Below the pieces are notes generated by a model. That model searched no databases and had not been told where the DNA came from. It saw only the letters and a list, made by a program, of their open reading frames with translations. DNA of 64,000 nt. Source: Stomorhina lunata (lineage: Eukaryota > Arthropoda > Insecta > Diptera > Rhiniidae). A program made the position numbers and the translations under genes. The stretch covers positions 12,991,371 to 13,055,370 of the forward strand of contig OW121743.1 in NCBI GenBank assembly GCA_933228675.1. Reading direction: 5' to 3'. Each line of letters begins with the position of its first letter. Within the stretch, counting starts at the first letter, position 1. Below, piece by piece: positions 45,101 to 51,865 of the stretch.

Positions 45101-48100
45101 TTCAATTTTTTTTTCAAACATTAAAAAAATAATTTATGTAAAAAAAATTAATGTTTAAGATATTTTAATGGAATGGCATTGCATTTCAAAGAAATTCGTT
45201 ATTTCTTTCGGATTTTTTTGATCCATATTTGACCATAAAACCTTGCTTAAAAAATGTCAAGATTAAAAATTTAATAATATTCATATGCATAAGTAAATTT
45301 TCTTTGTTTCTTAAATTTTTTTACCTAACAATAAAAAAATTATACTTTAAGCAAAAGAATTCAAATATGATGCACCGTTTTCAAAAACAAAATAAACAAA
45401 CTCAAAAGTACAACGCCATTTTATTTATGTTCCACATGTAGATGATATTCACATTTGAAAAACCTTTGAGAATGAGGTTTTGATAATGATTTGAGAATAA
45501 AGGCATTTCTCAATTTGAGGATAAAGTCCCCTTTTTGTTGAGAACGCTATTATTCTTAAATCAGTATCAAATTAGTATTAAACGTTTGACCTTTGATAAA
45601 AGATTTATTTTCAAATCATCCTCAATTTGAGAATAAACCTTTTTTCTTACTGGGTTCACGATAACTACAGGAACTCAAATCACCAAAATATGAATCCACA
45701 ATTGACTTAACTTGAAGAATATTTAAATAAACGTCTTTCAAACTATTAGAAGCAGGCAAGACGTACATGTACCAAAGTATTAAGACGTCAATAGGCTCTA
45801 TACAAGCAACGTCTTCGTACTAAAATTCTTGTTGCTCCTAGGGGGCAGTAAGAGTTTCTGGTTGTTCGTTAAACGAGTTAAGAATAATGCTAGTTCTTCA
45901 ATTTCTTCTCTTTTAAAGGATAGTCAAACATTCACAGACCCGGTTGATAAAGCTAACCTTTTAGCTGAATTATTCGCAAGTAATTCTCGCTTGCCGGAAA
46001 GTACTCAACCTCTGCCCGAGCTGGAAAGAGTACCTGTAACGGGTTTTAGCGGATCTCAACAAACAAGTTTCTGGGGCCGGATGGTATTCCAGCGCTTGTC
46101 TTGAAGCAGCTACCCTCTTCAGCACCTTGTACCATTCCGGTAAATTTCCTCGGTGCTGGAAGGTTGCTAGTGTTACGCCAATCCCCAAAAAGGGTGAGGC
46201 TAACAACCCTGAAAATTACCGTTCAATAGCAATTTGTTCTGCACTCTCCAAAGTTATGGAGAGTATGGTAAATCACCATCATGTTAAATTCTAGAATATA
46301 ATAACCTACTAAGCGACCGCCAGTATGGATATCGTAGGGGACGCTCTACGGGAGACCTGCTAGCCTTTCTATCGAAAAAATGGTGTCAATCAATACACCG
46401 TTTTAGCGAAAGTAAAGTTGTGGCTCTGGATATTTCCAAGGCGTTTGATAGAGTGTGGCACGGAGCACTTTTATCAAAACTTATTACTTTTGGTGTCAGT
46501 AATAACTTTTCTCGATTTATATCGAGCTTCCTCAGAGATCGCACTATACGAGTCGTTATAGATGGGATCTTATCAAACGAGTACAAGATTAATTCAGGGG
46601 TACCGCAAGGCTCTGTTCTTTCTCCTACACTATTTCTTATCTGTATAAATGACCTTCTACGTCAAACTTCCAATCCTATCTACTCTTTTGCAGATGATAG
46701 TAACATTTGCTATTCATATTCACTTAATCATAGACCAAGCCTTTTAAAGGTTGGCGCTATGAGACAAAACATAAGTGAATCATTTAACCACGATTTAGAA
46801 ACAGTTTCAGAAGGGGATCGTGAGAATAGAGTTGATTTTAATGCGCGGAAAACTCAATGTTGCATGCTTACGCGTAAACGCACGGCAAATCATGTTACTT
46901 CATCTATTTTAATAGGCGGTGTAAGTATTGAGGAATTAGATGCTCTTGATGTTCTGGGCATGCGAATTCAATGTGATGTCCGTTGGACAAATCACGTCAC
47001 ATTTTTCATAATATCGATGTCATAATGTCAATGTCATCGGCATACGCGAGTAGCATATGTTTTCTACTGAAGATTGTATTCACTGCTGCATCTCGCAAGA
47101 TTTTCTCTAGCACCATATTGATCACATGATAGACTATCACCTTGCCTGAAACCTCGTTTAGTTATGAAAGACTCTGTTAGGTTCTTACCTATCTTAACAG
47201 ATAATATTGTATTAGTTTGTGTCATCCTGCATAACTTTATAAGCTTCGTGGGGATGCCGAACTTCAAACACCTTCTGCTTCAAAGACCTTCTTCCGTATT
47301 GGGCCAATAAAAAAAATCTGCTTTGTAGTCAACAAAGAGATGATACGTATCAATTTGTTTCTCTTGGATCTTCTTCAGGATTTGACGTAGAGTAAAGATG
47401 TGGTCAGTGGTTGATTTACCTGGTCTAAAGCCATGGTAGGTGTATTGGTGATTTTACAAATAAAGCGACTAAGAAAAAATAAATATTTTCTTGTTCTCTT
47501 TTGCATGTGTTTTGTTGTTGCAAATTGACTGTTATCATACAAATGAGTATTTTTCGTATTTAGAAAATGGCGATTGGTGCTCGGCCCGTAGGGGCTAATT
47601 TGCCTATCATGGGTCTAAAGCCACATTGGTACGTCCCAATTATTTCGTTAATTTTGGGCTTAAGCCTTTCGCACAGTATGGTCGATAAAGTCTTATATGC
47701 AATTGACAAGAGCCTTATACCTCTATAATTTCCACATACAGTTTTGTCTCCTTTTTTGTGCCCAGAACAAAGGACACTTAGATTTCAATGGTCTGACGTG
47801 TATTCTTCTGACCATATTGCTTCTATAAGTTGGGACATAAGCCTTATCAACTCATCTCCTCCGGCCTTAAAAAGTTCTGCAGCAAGACCATCAGCACTCG
47901 CAGCTTTGTTATTTTTTAGTCGATTTATTGCGATTCTAATTTCATTTTTTGTTTTTTTTTTTTGGTGGTGGACATATAACGCCATCATCATTGATTTGTT
48001 CATTCGTGTCATCTTGATCGCTTTCATTTGATACCAACAATTTGAAAAAGTGCTCCTTCTACAGTTTTAGTACGGTTTCAACATCCGTTACCAGGTTTCC

Positions 48101-50815
48101 TTGGTCATCCTTGCAGGAGAAACTACAATTGCTAAAACCATCCGTTTGGTGTTTAACTTTTTCTTATATAACTCAATCTCCTCTTTTTTCTTCGGAATAG
48201 GCGTTTCTCTTCCCACTTTCTTTCTCTATATATATGTCGTTGAAAATCCAAAACTGCGTAACAACACTTTTTCAAATTTTACAGGAGAAGCAAAAATTCA
48301 AATATATATATTTTTTTTTAAATTTAAATATTTTATTTTCATATCTTACCCCAAGTTTGATGATACGCATATTTGAATTTTAAAAATAGTGCACATGTTG
48401 ATACGCAATTTTGAATTATTGATATAAAACCGTTATTTTTGGTCGTAAAAATCTAAAAATTGGTAGAGAAATGTAAGACAACTTTACGAATCATAATCAA
48501 TCAAAAACTCGATTTTGATTTTTTTTGATGATACGCAGTTTTGGATTTTCAACGACGAACTACTCTTTTTTCTTCGGAATAGCCGTTTCTCTTCCCACTT
48601 TCTTTCTCTATATCTTTCTAAAGTTCGACGAGTAACTACTGACTGCAGGGTTGCCCTGTAGGCTGCATTTTTCGCAGCAGTGGCATCGCGGCATCTCTGT
48701 TTTGGAACCCTAATACAGTTTTTGTAGCAGTTTTCATAGAGTTGGCAATATGTTATCATAGAGCGCTGATGTCGTTGGGAGTAGAAATAATTTCTCCGAG
48801 TAATTGAGCAACTAATATACAATTTTTGTAAAGTAAGCACAAACAATTAATAATAATTGATATCTACAAGGCAGTTTAAAAATTAAGTTTTTTCTTGAAA
48901 TATTAGAATATGTACTACATATGTATGTCTGTGGTAAGATAAGACCACTAGTGAATCCCCCAAATTATGTTTACAATAAAGAGTGCTCTAAATAAAATTT
49001 GTAGTTGGATTTTCTTAAATAAAAATCAAACCTTTTAATATAAAAACTCTACAAAATACGCAAATATAATGACATATTATACAAAATCATTTAGCATTAA
49101 AATGTTTACTTAGTACTCGGGTTTTGCAAAATTATCGACTTTTTTCGGAAACCCTCCCATTAAAGATTTTACAGTTGCTTCTGATACCTTTTTGGAGCAT
49201 GTGTTCCACCTGCGCTTAAAATCGGACATGTTCTTGGAAATCTTTCCTGTGTTCTTCAATTCCTTTTTTACCAGAGCCCAATACCTTTCCACAGGCCGAA
49301 GTTCTGGACAGTTAGTTGGATTTGCCTCTCGTGGTACAAAAAAGACATTATTCTTTGAGTAACACTCAAGTGACTTTTTTCCATAATGGCATGATGCCAA
49401 ATCGGGCCAAAAAAATGTAGTCACTCTGTGCTCTCTTAAAAAGGGTAACAACCCTTTTTGTAGGCACTCCTTTATTTCTGTGTTTATTGTGTCAGATGCC
49501 ACAAATACTTTACTTCTTTTGCCACAACTGCAAATAGCCTGCCACACGAGAAACTTCTTAGGGAATTTTGTTTGTTTTTTTGTGCGAAACTCTTGCCGAA
49601 CATTGCCCCGTTTATCAGCAACATAAAAATCTTGACCAGGTAGTTGAGAAAAGTCTGCCAGTACGTATGTTTCATCATCCATCACACAACAGGTGTATTT
49701 TTTTTATAAAATCAGACTTCAATTTTTTCGCTCGTTTTTTTGCTTCTAAGTTCTTTATAGCATTGCGATCTGGAACCTTTTGGACTTTGTACGTCTTCAG
49801 TCCAGCATAAGCTTTGACTCTATGTGCAAAATTCGTAGAACATTTCACCGTACGAGTTGCTTTTCTTAAAGAAGTGTTAGGCGCTCTTCGAAAGAGTCGC
49901 TCGACTTCTTTTGCCTTACCAATATCTGTAGGACCTTTTTTCCTCCCTGATCCAGGTTTTCTTTCAATGCTCAGGTTTTCCTTATACCATCTGATGGCAT
50001 TAGAAACCGTTCGAGGGTCAACTTTCAAATTTTTAGCTATTTTTTTAAAAGTCCATGACGGATTTTTTTGAAAAGTTTTAATTATATTTTCACGAACTTT
50101 TTTTTCGTAGTCCATTTTGGTTGAAATAACTATTGAAAATTAATAATTTGTAAAATAATAGTATCTGACATATCTATAGAAACTAACTTGATCAAAAAAT
50201 AGATTATTTCTTGCACTATGGATAAATTTTGTCTAAAATAGTAAATGCATATTTTTTTTAGAACACTCTTTAGTTTAATTGGTATTACTATTTATAATAA
50301 TTTTGTAAACATAATTAAAAATAGCAATTGACAATATAAGAAAAAAAGCAAAAGATAAGCTCATTAATCATTTATGTATATTAATGAGCTACAGAAAAAT
50401 AAGTTTTTCTATAAAAATATTAATTATTTTCTTTATGATTTATTATTTTCAGGGTAAAATGGTGATACAATTAGCAAAAGAGCCATCTGCACGTCTACTG
50501 AAGCATGTGGTGCGTTGCTATTTAAGATTATCAGACAATCCCAGGTAAGATTTTCAAAACAGTTTTAAGTGAATGTGAATGTTTTCATTTTTTTATGGAT
50601 ATAAATAATGTTTGTTTGATTTTATGTTTTTTAGAGCACGAGAGGCTTTAAGACAATGTCTTCCGGATCAGTTGCGTGATGCCACATTTTCAGTATGTTT
50701 ACAGGATGATAAATCCACTAAACATTGGCTACAACTATTAATTAAAAATCTAGAATTAGGTGCTGTGCCACCCACAGATCCCCGTCAAATTGGTATGTCA
50801 CCTTTGACCTCATAA
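15812..50815 (+). CDS. Rcd-1: Rcd-1: CNOT9/CAF40 subunit of the CCR4-NOT complex
   Basis: Five coding exons (15812-15865, 41691-42071, 42152-42346, 50453-50544, 50635-50815) give a 300-residue protein, the usual length of the family. CNOT9 folds into armadillo repeats and docks on the NOT1 scaffold of the CCR4-NOT deadenylase, where it binds RNA and silencing adaptors (established knowledge). Family stretches read directly include [57 protein letters not shown], the TDEQEV start of exon 3, [13 protein letters not shown] and [20 protein letters not shown]. The N-terminus ([18 protein letters not shown]) is short and low-complexity. All sites are GT/AG and all exons keep one frame. Intron 1 (25.8 kb) and intron 3 (8.1 kb) are filled with mobile DNA. 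No defect is seen in the coding sequence. Confidence 0.97.
15866..17354. other. Rcd-1 intron 1, proximal part
   Basis: AT-rich, with scattered GTT/CAA-type microsatellite runs (for example TGTTGTTGTTGTTG near 16100). No gene supported. Confidence 0.45.
17355..17660 (+). repeat. INE-1-like repeat (copy 3, truncated)
   Basis: GTTTGTGCTGACGTTTATAA, the GAGTCAATTTAACGATGCCA core and the CATAGGTCAGACTTCCCGGA stretch match the family, but the distal end is missing. Just beyond, TATAACGAATCTCGATTTAA (17700-17745) may be the end of a different, pogo-like element. Confidence 0.6.
18340..18520 (-). pseudogene. mariner transposase relic, C-terminal part
   Basis: The minus strand at 18466-18504 reads [13 protein letters not shown], the conserved third-Asp block of DD34D mariners, followed by [16 protein letters not shown] stop replaces the Leu codon after YH. 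Fragment only. Confidence 0.8.
18521..20179. other. Rcd-1 intron 1, unassigned AT-rich stretch
   Basis: No family recognised. Open frames near 19091-19496 are rich in Ile, Tyr, Phe and Lys, as chance frames in AT-rich DNA are. Confidence 0.4.
20180..20360 (+). repeat. Fragment of the RNase H LINE
   Basis: GTGTCTTCCAGGCAGAAATC matches the RNase H remnant at 14480. TTTTAGATGCCACTTCTCTT matches the LINE 3' regions at 26.9 and 40.9 kb. Internally deleted copy. Confidence 0.55.
20954..21938 (+). repeat. Cluster of the 14-bp motif TGTAKCGTCCGTCA
   Basis: Five full copies on the plus strand at 20954-20967, 21172-21185, 21544-21557, 21746-21759 and 21925-21938, plus a degenerate CGTATCGTCCGCA at 21558-21570. 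The sequence between copies is AT-rich and not obviously repeated. Function unknown. Confidence 0.8.
21049..21130. repeat. (AT)n microsatellite, about 41 units
   Basis: An uninterrupted TA/AT dinucleotide run inside the motif cluster, followed 42 bp later by the second copy of the 14-bp motif. The apparent frame across it is an artefact of the repeat. Confidence 0.97.
21939..23160. other. Rcd-1 intron 1, unassigned AT-rich stretch
   Basis: No gene or repeat family recognised. The 85-codon frame at 22161 is hydrophobic and Phe-rich, with no support as a gene. Confidence 0.4.
23175..25480 (+). repeat. 31-bp palindromic minisatellite, about 74 copies
   Basis: The unit is GTCTTCCTAACGTCAACTTT plus TCTATAGAAAA, centred on the perfect palindrome CTTTTCTATAGAAAAG. 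Most units are identical; the first few are more varied. A variant unit (CTGACGTAAGC ... ATATCAAAG) occurs at 23731, 24630 and 25126, and CTATCGTTAAC at 25002 and 25436. All variant spacings are exact multiples of 31, showing block duplication within the array. Confidence 0.97.
25481..26605. other. Rcd-1 intron 1, unassigned
   Basis: AT-rich unique sequence with no recognised gene or repeat. Confidence 0.4.
26606..27121 (+). pseudogene. LINE 3' end (fragment)
   Basis: Matches 62665-63170 and 40890-41150: GAGGAAACAGCTAAGAACTG, TTCTAACTGGCCATTGCGTC, TAGATTCCATGAGGAACTGG, then AGAAAGGATCACAATGGACC and the CCCTGGCATT end. Internally deleted relative to the 62-kb copy and without the CCTAA tail. 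Confidence 0.7.
27122..27218 (-). pseudogene. Tc1/mariner transposase N-terminal stub
   Basis: From an ATG at 27218, the minus strand reads [20 protein letters not shown] then [10 protein letters not shown], ending at the junction with the LINE fragment. This is the typical start of an insect Tc1/mariner-type transposase. Upstream, 27240-27320 (GTTGGGACACACTTTA) probably holds its 5' terminal repeat. Confidence 0.75.
27345..27720 (-). repeat. About 130-bp tandem units of a Helitron-like repeat
   Basis: Two diverged units (GGTATGAGCAAATTTCGACA and GACAGGTGGCGCAAGTG-type blocks), reversed relative to the five units at 57600-58250 inside the 57.4-58.9 kb element. Confidence 0.55.
28286..29130. 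mobile_element. Element with long inverted ends, SINE-loaded
   Basis: 28325-28395 (ACCATACGAAAAATTAATGC, GCAACATCTTAATATTATAG, AGTCTTTGGT) pairs with the reverse complement of 29030-29110 (ACCATACAGCAAATCAATGT, GCAACATCTTTATATTACAG, AGTCTTTGGT). The arms are about 70 bp or longer. A tRNA-derived SINE sits in the loop. The right part continues into the repeat shared with 3450-3740. Confidence 0.6.
28674..29000 (-). mobile_element. tRNA-derived SINE with 12-bp target duplication (copy 1)
   Basis: Flanked by AGAATCTAATAG at 28662-28673 and 29001-29012. Read on the minus strand it starts CGCCGTGGTATAGCAGGTTA, with a tRNA-like A box, and has a B box, AGTTCGATCCC, about 45 bp on. It ends in an ATTATTATT-type tail. 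A Pol III-promoted SINE; sister copy at 38079-38387. Not a functional tRNA gene. Confidence 0.88.
29131..29300 (+). repeat. Unclassified repeat, copy 2 (SINE-free)
   Basis: Counterpart of 3540-3740: GATTACCCAATGAGAGAAAG then CTAAGGCACACACACGTG. It lacks the SINE of copy 1 and so shows the empty insertion site. Confidence 0.6.
29420..29690 (-). pseudogene. mariner transposase relic, C-terminal part
   Basis: The minus strand at 29584-29626 reads a shifted SPD-like start then [13 protein letters not shown], the mariner third-Asp block, with a short deletion just before it. Downstream remnants ([13 protein letters not shown]) resemble the mariner C-terminus. A SINE lies next to it. Confidence 0.75.
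29706..29814 (-). mobile_element. CAA-tailed SINE (copy in Rcd-1 intron 1)
   Basis: Matches 805-917: a GTTGTTGTTGT tail side, ATATCGCAGAAGTGG, GTCGTTCCGGTACGAAGAAG, and CTGCCGTGGGAACG as its head. It has a small deletion after AGTGG (a CAGTCCTTG equivalent is missing). No clear target duplication. Confidence 0.75.
29815..30289. other. Rcd-1 intron 1, unassigned
   Basis: No recognised gene or repeat. Confidence 0.4.
30290..30718 (-). pseudogene. pogo/Tigger-like transposase fragment with its end
   Basis: The minus strand reads [20 protein letters not shown] and then a DSDADEEN acidic stretch, the style of the C-terminal part of pogo/Jerky-type transposases (L.P..I..CW..L). The outer edge, TACAGTGCAATCGCAATAGA followed by GTGAACA, could be a TA-flanked terminal repeat, and GTTCACTCTAT recurs three times within 120 bp. 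Class assignment is tentative. Confidence 0.5.
30719..32735. other. Rcd-1 intron 1, unassigned, with one short tandem duplication
   Basis: 31690-31760 and 31780-31850 are two copies of one unit of about 90 bp (AACCCCCTATTTTAATGACT / AACCCCCGATTTTAATGACT, GAGTTGAGTGGATATT / CAGTTGAGTGGATATT). Otherwise AT-rich unique sequence without gene evidence. Confidence 0.45.
33165..33275 (+). repeat. 21-bp minisatellite, five units
   Basis: Five units of CATTCTCGATGTCTTCCTCG-type sequence (21 bp), encoding FLDILDV repeats on the plus strand or a basic/Ser/Thr repeat (KTSRMSR) on the minus strand. It lies inside the LINE and is unlike LINE sequence. Confidence 0.85.
33276..33530 (-). other. Foreign segment with an open frame, origin unknown
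   Basis: A 71-codon frame on the minus strand contains a strongly hydrophobic Ala/Ile/Val stretch ([20 protein letters not shown]) that could be a membrane helix. GC content is higher than its surroundings, and the segment breaks the LINE endonuclease. It could be a captured gene fragment; no family recognised and no start or promoter shown. Confidence 0.3.
34845..36070 (-). pseudogene. LINE with RNase H domain, minus strand
   Basis: The minus strand between 35640 and 35400 reads [17 protein letters not shown], then [20 protein letters not shown], then [13 protein letters not shown], the core and C-terminal part of a retrotransposon ribonuclease H. At 35070-35230 a [20 protein letters not shown] cysteine motif follows. 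The end region near 34872 carries the CCTAGAAACGGTCCCTTTG stretch seen in the 61-bp insertion at 11370. Frame breaks present. Confidence 0.75.
36303..36341. repeat. Perfect 17-bp inverted repeat with 5-nt loop
   Basis: GTAATCAAAGTACAGGT, loop CGCAA, then its exact reverse complement. Other family copies have only the left arm followed by TTCTAAAGATAATTTG-type sequence, so the right arm is a local inverted copy. Confidence 0.9.
36351..36605. mobile_element. 255-bp MITE with GGTA(C/G)AAGGCCAAT ends
   Basis: The left end GGTACAAGGCCAATACACGC pairs with the reverse complement of the right end, GGTAGAAGGCCAATGCACGC. Both continue into GC-rich GGCTGC/GGCGG blocks, in sharp contrast to the AT-rich host repeat. 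The target duplication is unclear. Confidence 0.75.
37217..38067. other. Rcd-1 intron 1, unassigned
   Basis: AT-rich. A 122-codon hydrophobic frame at 37494-37862 is Phe/Ile/Ser-rich, without a recognisable fold or a supported start. Confidence 0.4.
38079..38387 (-). mobile_element. tRNA-derived SINE with 11-bp target duplication (copy 2)
   Basis: Flanked by TTTAGAAGATT at 38068-38078 and 38388-38398. The minus strand starts with CCGCTGTGGTATAACAGGTT (tRNA-like A box), has an AGTTCAATCC B box and ends in an ATT-repeat tail. It aligns along its length with 28674-29000. Confidence 0.88.
38460..39480 (-). pseudogene. Diverged DD37E-type mariner relative, degenerate
   Basis: The minus strand encodes a helix-turn-helix N-terminus ([23 protein letters not shown]-type [12 protein letters not shown]), then [13 protein letters not shown] with the first Asp, and [16 protein letters not shown], where the second Asp is replaced by His. 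After a frameshift it reads [11 protein letters not shown] and a stop in place of Trp. Clearly related to, but distinct from, the elements at 42419 and 48979. No intact ends found. Confidence 0.75.
39528..40860 (+). repeat. Helitron-like non-autonomous element with diverged tandem units
   Basis: Contains AAAACCGAGCCTTGCTTGGA near 39620, like GACCGAGCCTTGCTCGGAGC near 57411. Then several diverged units of about 190 bp follow (AACAAAATCGGTCTAAGGAC, ACACGCCTACYGCCCA blocks). A LINE 3' end is inserted at 39784-39969. The Helitron-like label is an inference from this architecture; both ends are unproven. Confidence 0.4.
39784..39969 (+). mobile_element. 5'-truncated LINE insertion with 11-bp target duplication
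   Basis: AACATGATCAT flanks the insert at 39773-39783 and 39970-39980. The insert starts within the LINE 3' region (CACTTCTCTTCTCTACG) and ends TTTTCAACATAACCT, a degenerate CCTAA-type tail. Confidence 0.85.
40888..41168 (+). mobile_element. LINE 3' end with CCTAACCTAA tail
   Basis: AATAGATTCCATGAGGAACT through AGAAAGGATCACAATGGACC to CTTTTCAACCTAACCTAA. The best-preserved 3' end of this LINE family in the window; 5' truncated. Confidence 0.75.
41169..41690. other. End of Rcd-1 intron 1
   Basis: AT-rich, ending in a polypyrimidine tract and CTATTTACAG acceptor. Nothing else seen. Confidence 0.5.
41691..42071 (+). CDS. Rcd-1: Rcd-1 coding exon 2
   Basis: Encodes residues 19-145, from [20 protein letters not shown] to GVIGALVK. 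The acceptor CTATTTACAG is at 41690, and the donor AAG|GTTTGT is slightly off consensus. Confidence 0.96.
42152..42346 (+). CDS. Rcd-1: Rcd-1 coding exon 3
   Basis: Encodes residues 146-210, from [20 protein letters not shown] to [13 protein letters not shown]. The acceptor TTTTTTCAG precedes 42152 and the donor TTG|GTAAGT follows 42346. Confidence 0.96.
42419..43608 (+). mobile_element. DD37E-type mariner, copy 1 (internally deleted)
   Basis: 1190 bp with ends AAGAGTGTTCT... and ...AGAGCACTCTT, flanked by TA on both sides (42417-42418, 43609-43610). Transposase from [15 protein letters not shown] with an N-terminal helix-turn-helix ([20 protein letters not shown]) and first Asp in [16 protein letters not shown]-to-TAA change stops it after FRTKK. 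About 100 bp including the catalytic Glu region is deleted between two AAAAA runs (HYGK joined to RKGIEEHRK). It sits 70 bp inside Rcd-1 intron 3. Confidence 0.92.
43680..43810 (+). repeat. Short repeat shared with 14870-15000
   Basis: TTGATAGTACGGTCAGGTTT, ATTCTGTCAG, ATACAAATTCAAGACTTGAT and GCCAAACCTGACT match 14885-14990. TCAGGTTTG and CAAACCTGA bracket it, suggesting a small palindromic element. Confidence 0.55.
43811..44369. other. Rcd-1 intron 3, unassigned
   Basis: AT-rich sequence without recognised content. Confidence 0.4.
44370..44525 (+). pseudogene. Fragment of the Jockey-like LINE
   Basis: Matches 236-395 reversed: CATGGCAGCATTAAACAACA, AGGAGGTCGTCCACCGCCCA, AAAACAAGAGTCGTTCTGGC, AACTGAGATCAGGATGGATT. 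It keeps the Trp codon that is a stop in the copy at the left window edge, and has a small deletion around CTCCGCG. Confidence 0.8.
44849..45654. mobile_element. 806-bp element with CCCAGTAAGAA ends and TTTGAGAATAA motifs
   Basis: The left end CCCAGTAAGAACAG pairs with the right end CTTACTGGG (reverse complement CCCAGTAAGAA). Inside, TTTGAGAATAA/TTATTCTCAAA and the palindrome TCAAACGTTTGA recur many times in both orientations. No transposase. Probably a non-autonomous DNA transposon or foldback; target duplication not resolved. Confidence 0.65.
45829..47025 (+). pseudogene. Non-LTR retrotransposon with reverse transcriptase (FADD type)
   Basis: RT in order: a linker ending near 46100, RPDGIP near 46075, then [55 protein letters not shown] and [15 protein letters not shown], ending VLGMRI. 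Frameshifts occur between 46080 and 46400, and the sequence stops at 47025 where the RTE-like element begins. The main RT frame runs for 201 codons. Jockey-superfamily style by motif. Confidence 0.85.
47026..48846 (-). pseudogene. RTE-like LINE, reverse transcriptase N-terminal half
   Basis: From high to low coordinates on the minus strand: [20 protein letters not shown] and [19 protein letters not shown] (48560-48720), [17 protein letters not shown] near 48100, [20 protein letters not shown] (47840-47930), [30 protein letters not shown], and AYADDIDIM at 47028-47054. A MITE splits it at 48236-48556, and frameshifts are present. Confidence 0.8.
48236..48556. mobile_element. 321-bp MITE with perfect 25-bp inverted ends
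   Basis: 48236-48260 (GTCGTTGAAAATCCAAAACT then GCGTA) is the exact reverse complement of 48532-48556. GATACGCA followed by a T-rich GAATTTT-type block recurs inside. The element lies between two 51-bp direct copies of LINE sequence (48181-48231 and 48563-48613, one mismatch). Confidence 0.85.
48979..50270 (-). mobile_element. DD37E-type mariner, copy 2 (near complete)
   Basis: 1292 bp between TA dinucleotides (48977-48978, 50271-50272), ends AAGAGTGCTCT and AGAACACTCTT. The transposase runs from [15 protein letters not shown] at 50115 to NFAKPEY near 49110. Catalytic residues visible are MDDETY (Asp), [11 protein letters not shown] (Asp) and [10 protein letters not shown] (Glu), with 37 residues between the second Asp and the Glu by my count. 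One extra A in a homopolymer (eight A here, seven in copy 1) splits the frame at FIKK. Otherwise open. Confidence 0.93.
50453..50544 (+). CDS. Rcd-1: Rcd-1 coding exon 4
   Basis: Encodes [20 protein letters not shown] and [10 protein letters not shown], plus two bases of a split Arg codon. The acceptor TATTTTCAG precedes 50453 and the donor CAG|GTAAGA follows 50544. Confidence 0.95.
50635..50815 (+). CDS. Rcd-1: Rcd-1 coding exon 5 and stop
   Basis: Completes the split Arg and encodes [20 protein letters not shown] through [19 protein letters not shown], ending in TAA at 50813-50815. The acceptor is TTTTTTAG. Confidence 0.95.
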
Positions 50816-51865
50816 ATTAAGTAAAAAAAAAAACTAAAAAACAACAGGTCAGACTTAATAGTAATACAAAATGATACATTAAACAAAAAATACGCAGCTT
50901 TTTTTCTAAAAAGAATTATAAACAAAATTTAACAAATACAAAACAAACAAAAAACAGTCCAATGGCTTAAAGTCTGTCTGTTTTTTATATAGATATATTT
51001 TCGTTATTAAATAAATAATTAAATATAAATATTTTTTACTTAAAAAAAAAAAATGAAAAAAGGAAAAAAACTGAAAAAATTAATAATAAACAAAAATGAA
51101 AAAAAACTAAACATTAATTTCGTATAAGGTAAAATATACTTAAACTTAAATGAAATCTAACAAATGAAAATCATATTTAAACATAATGTAAAGTAAACGT
51201 GATAAATGTGAATATTATTATTAATAATAAAATTAATTAAAACTATAAATAAATAAATAAATCTTGATAAATTATGAATATAGAAATTTAGTTAAAAACA
51301 AACAAAATCCAAACAAACAATAAATGTATAAAAAAAAACTATGTATATGCATAAATAAGTTTAACAAAATTACATTTTAAAATTAAAAAAAAAACTAACA
51401 GAGGAGACTGTGAAACAAAATATAATAATTATAAAAATTAAATTAAAAAACAAAAAATACAAAAAAATATCTAAAAAGAAATTATTAAAAAATTAAGCGA
51501 TTTATTATCTAATTGTAGTAAGCTTAACTTTAAAAGAACGTCAACAACAACAAGATATTTTAAATAACAACAAAATTAAATTTTAAAAAATATATTATAA
51601 ATATTATATATTGTTAATATTAAAGCAGAAACAATTTATTCAAAACCATTCAAATTTTATGAATTAAAAAAAAAACGCTACTCAATTAAAGTCTTGAAAA
51701 TAAATTCAAACTAAACATATTTTAAGATAATTATTGGCCTCAAAAAATTGTTGGCAAAGAAGAATTTTAAAATAAGGTTGAAGATTTTGAAGAGATTTTT
51801 TATAGAAGCCAAAATGGAAAAGACAAATTTTCAACACAAGTTAAACATTTTTTGCTTTTAAGTTC
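50816..51865 (+). other. Rcd-1 3' UTR and near flank
   Basis: Extremely A/T-rich, with long A runs and several AATAAA hexamers (for example near 51010 and 51250). The exact cleavage site cannot be chosen. No other feature. Confidence 0.5.
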
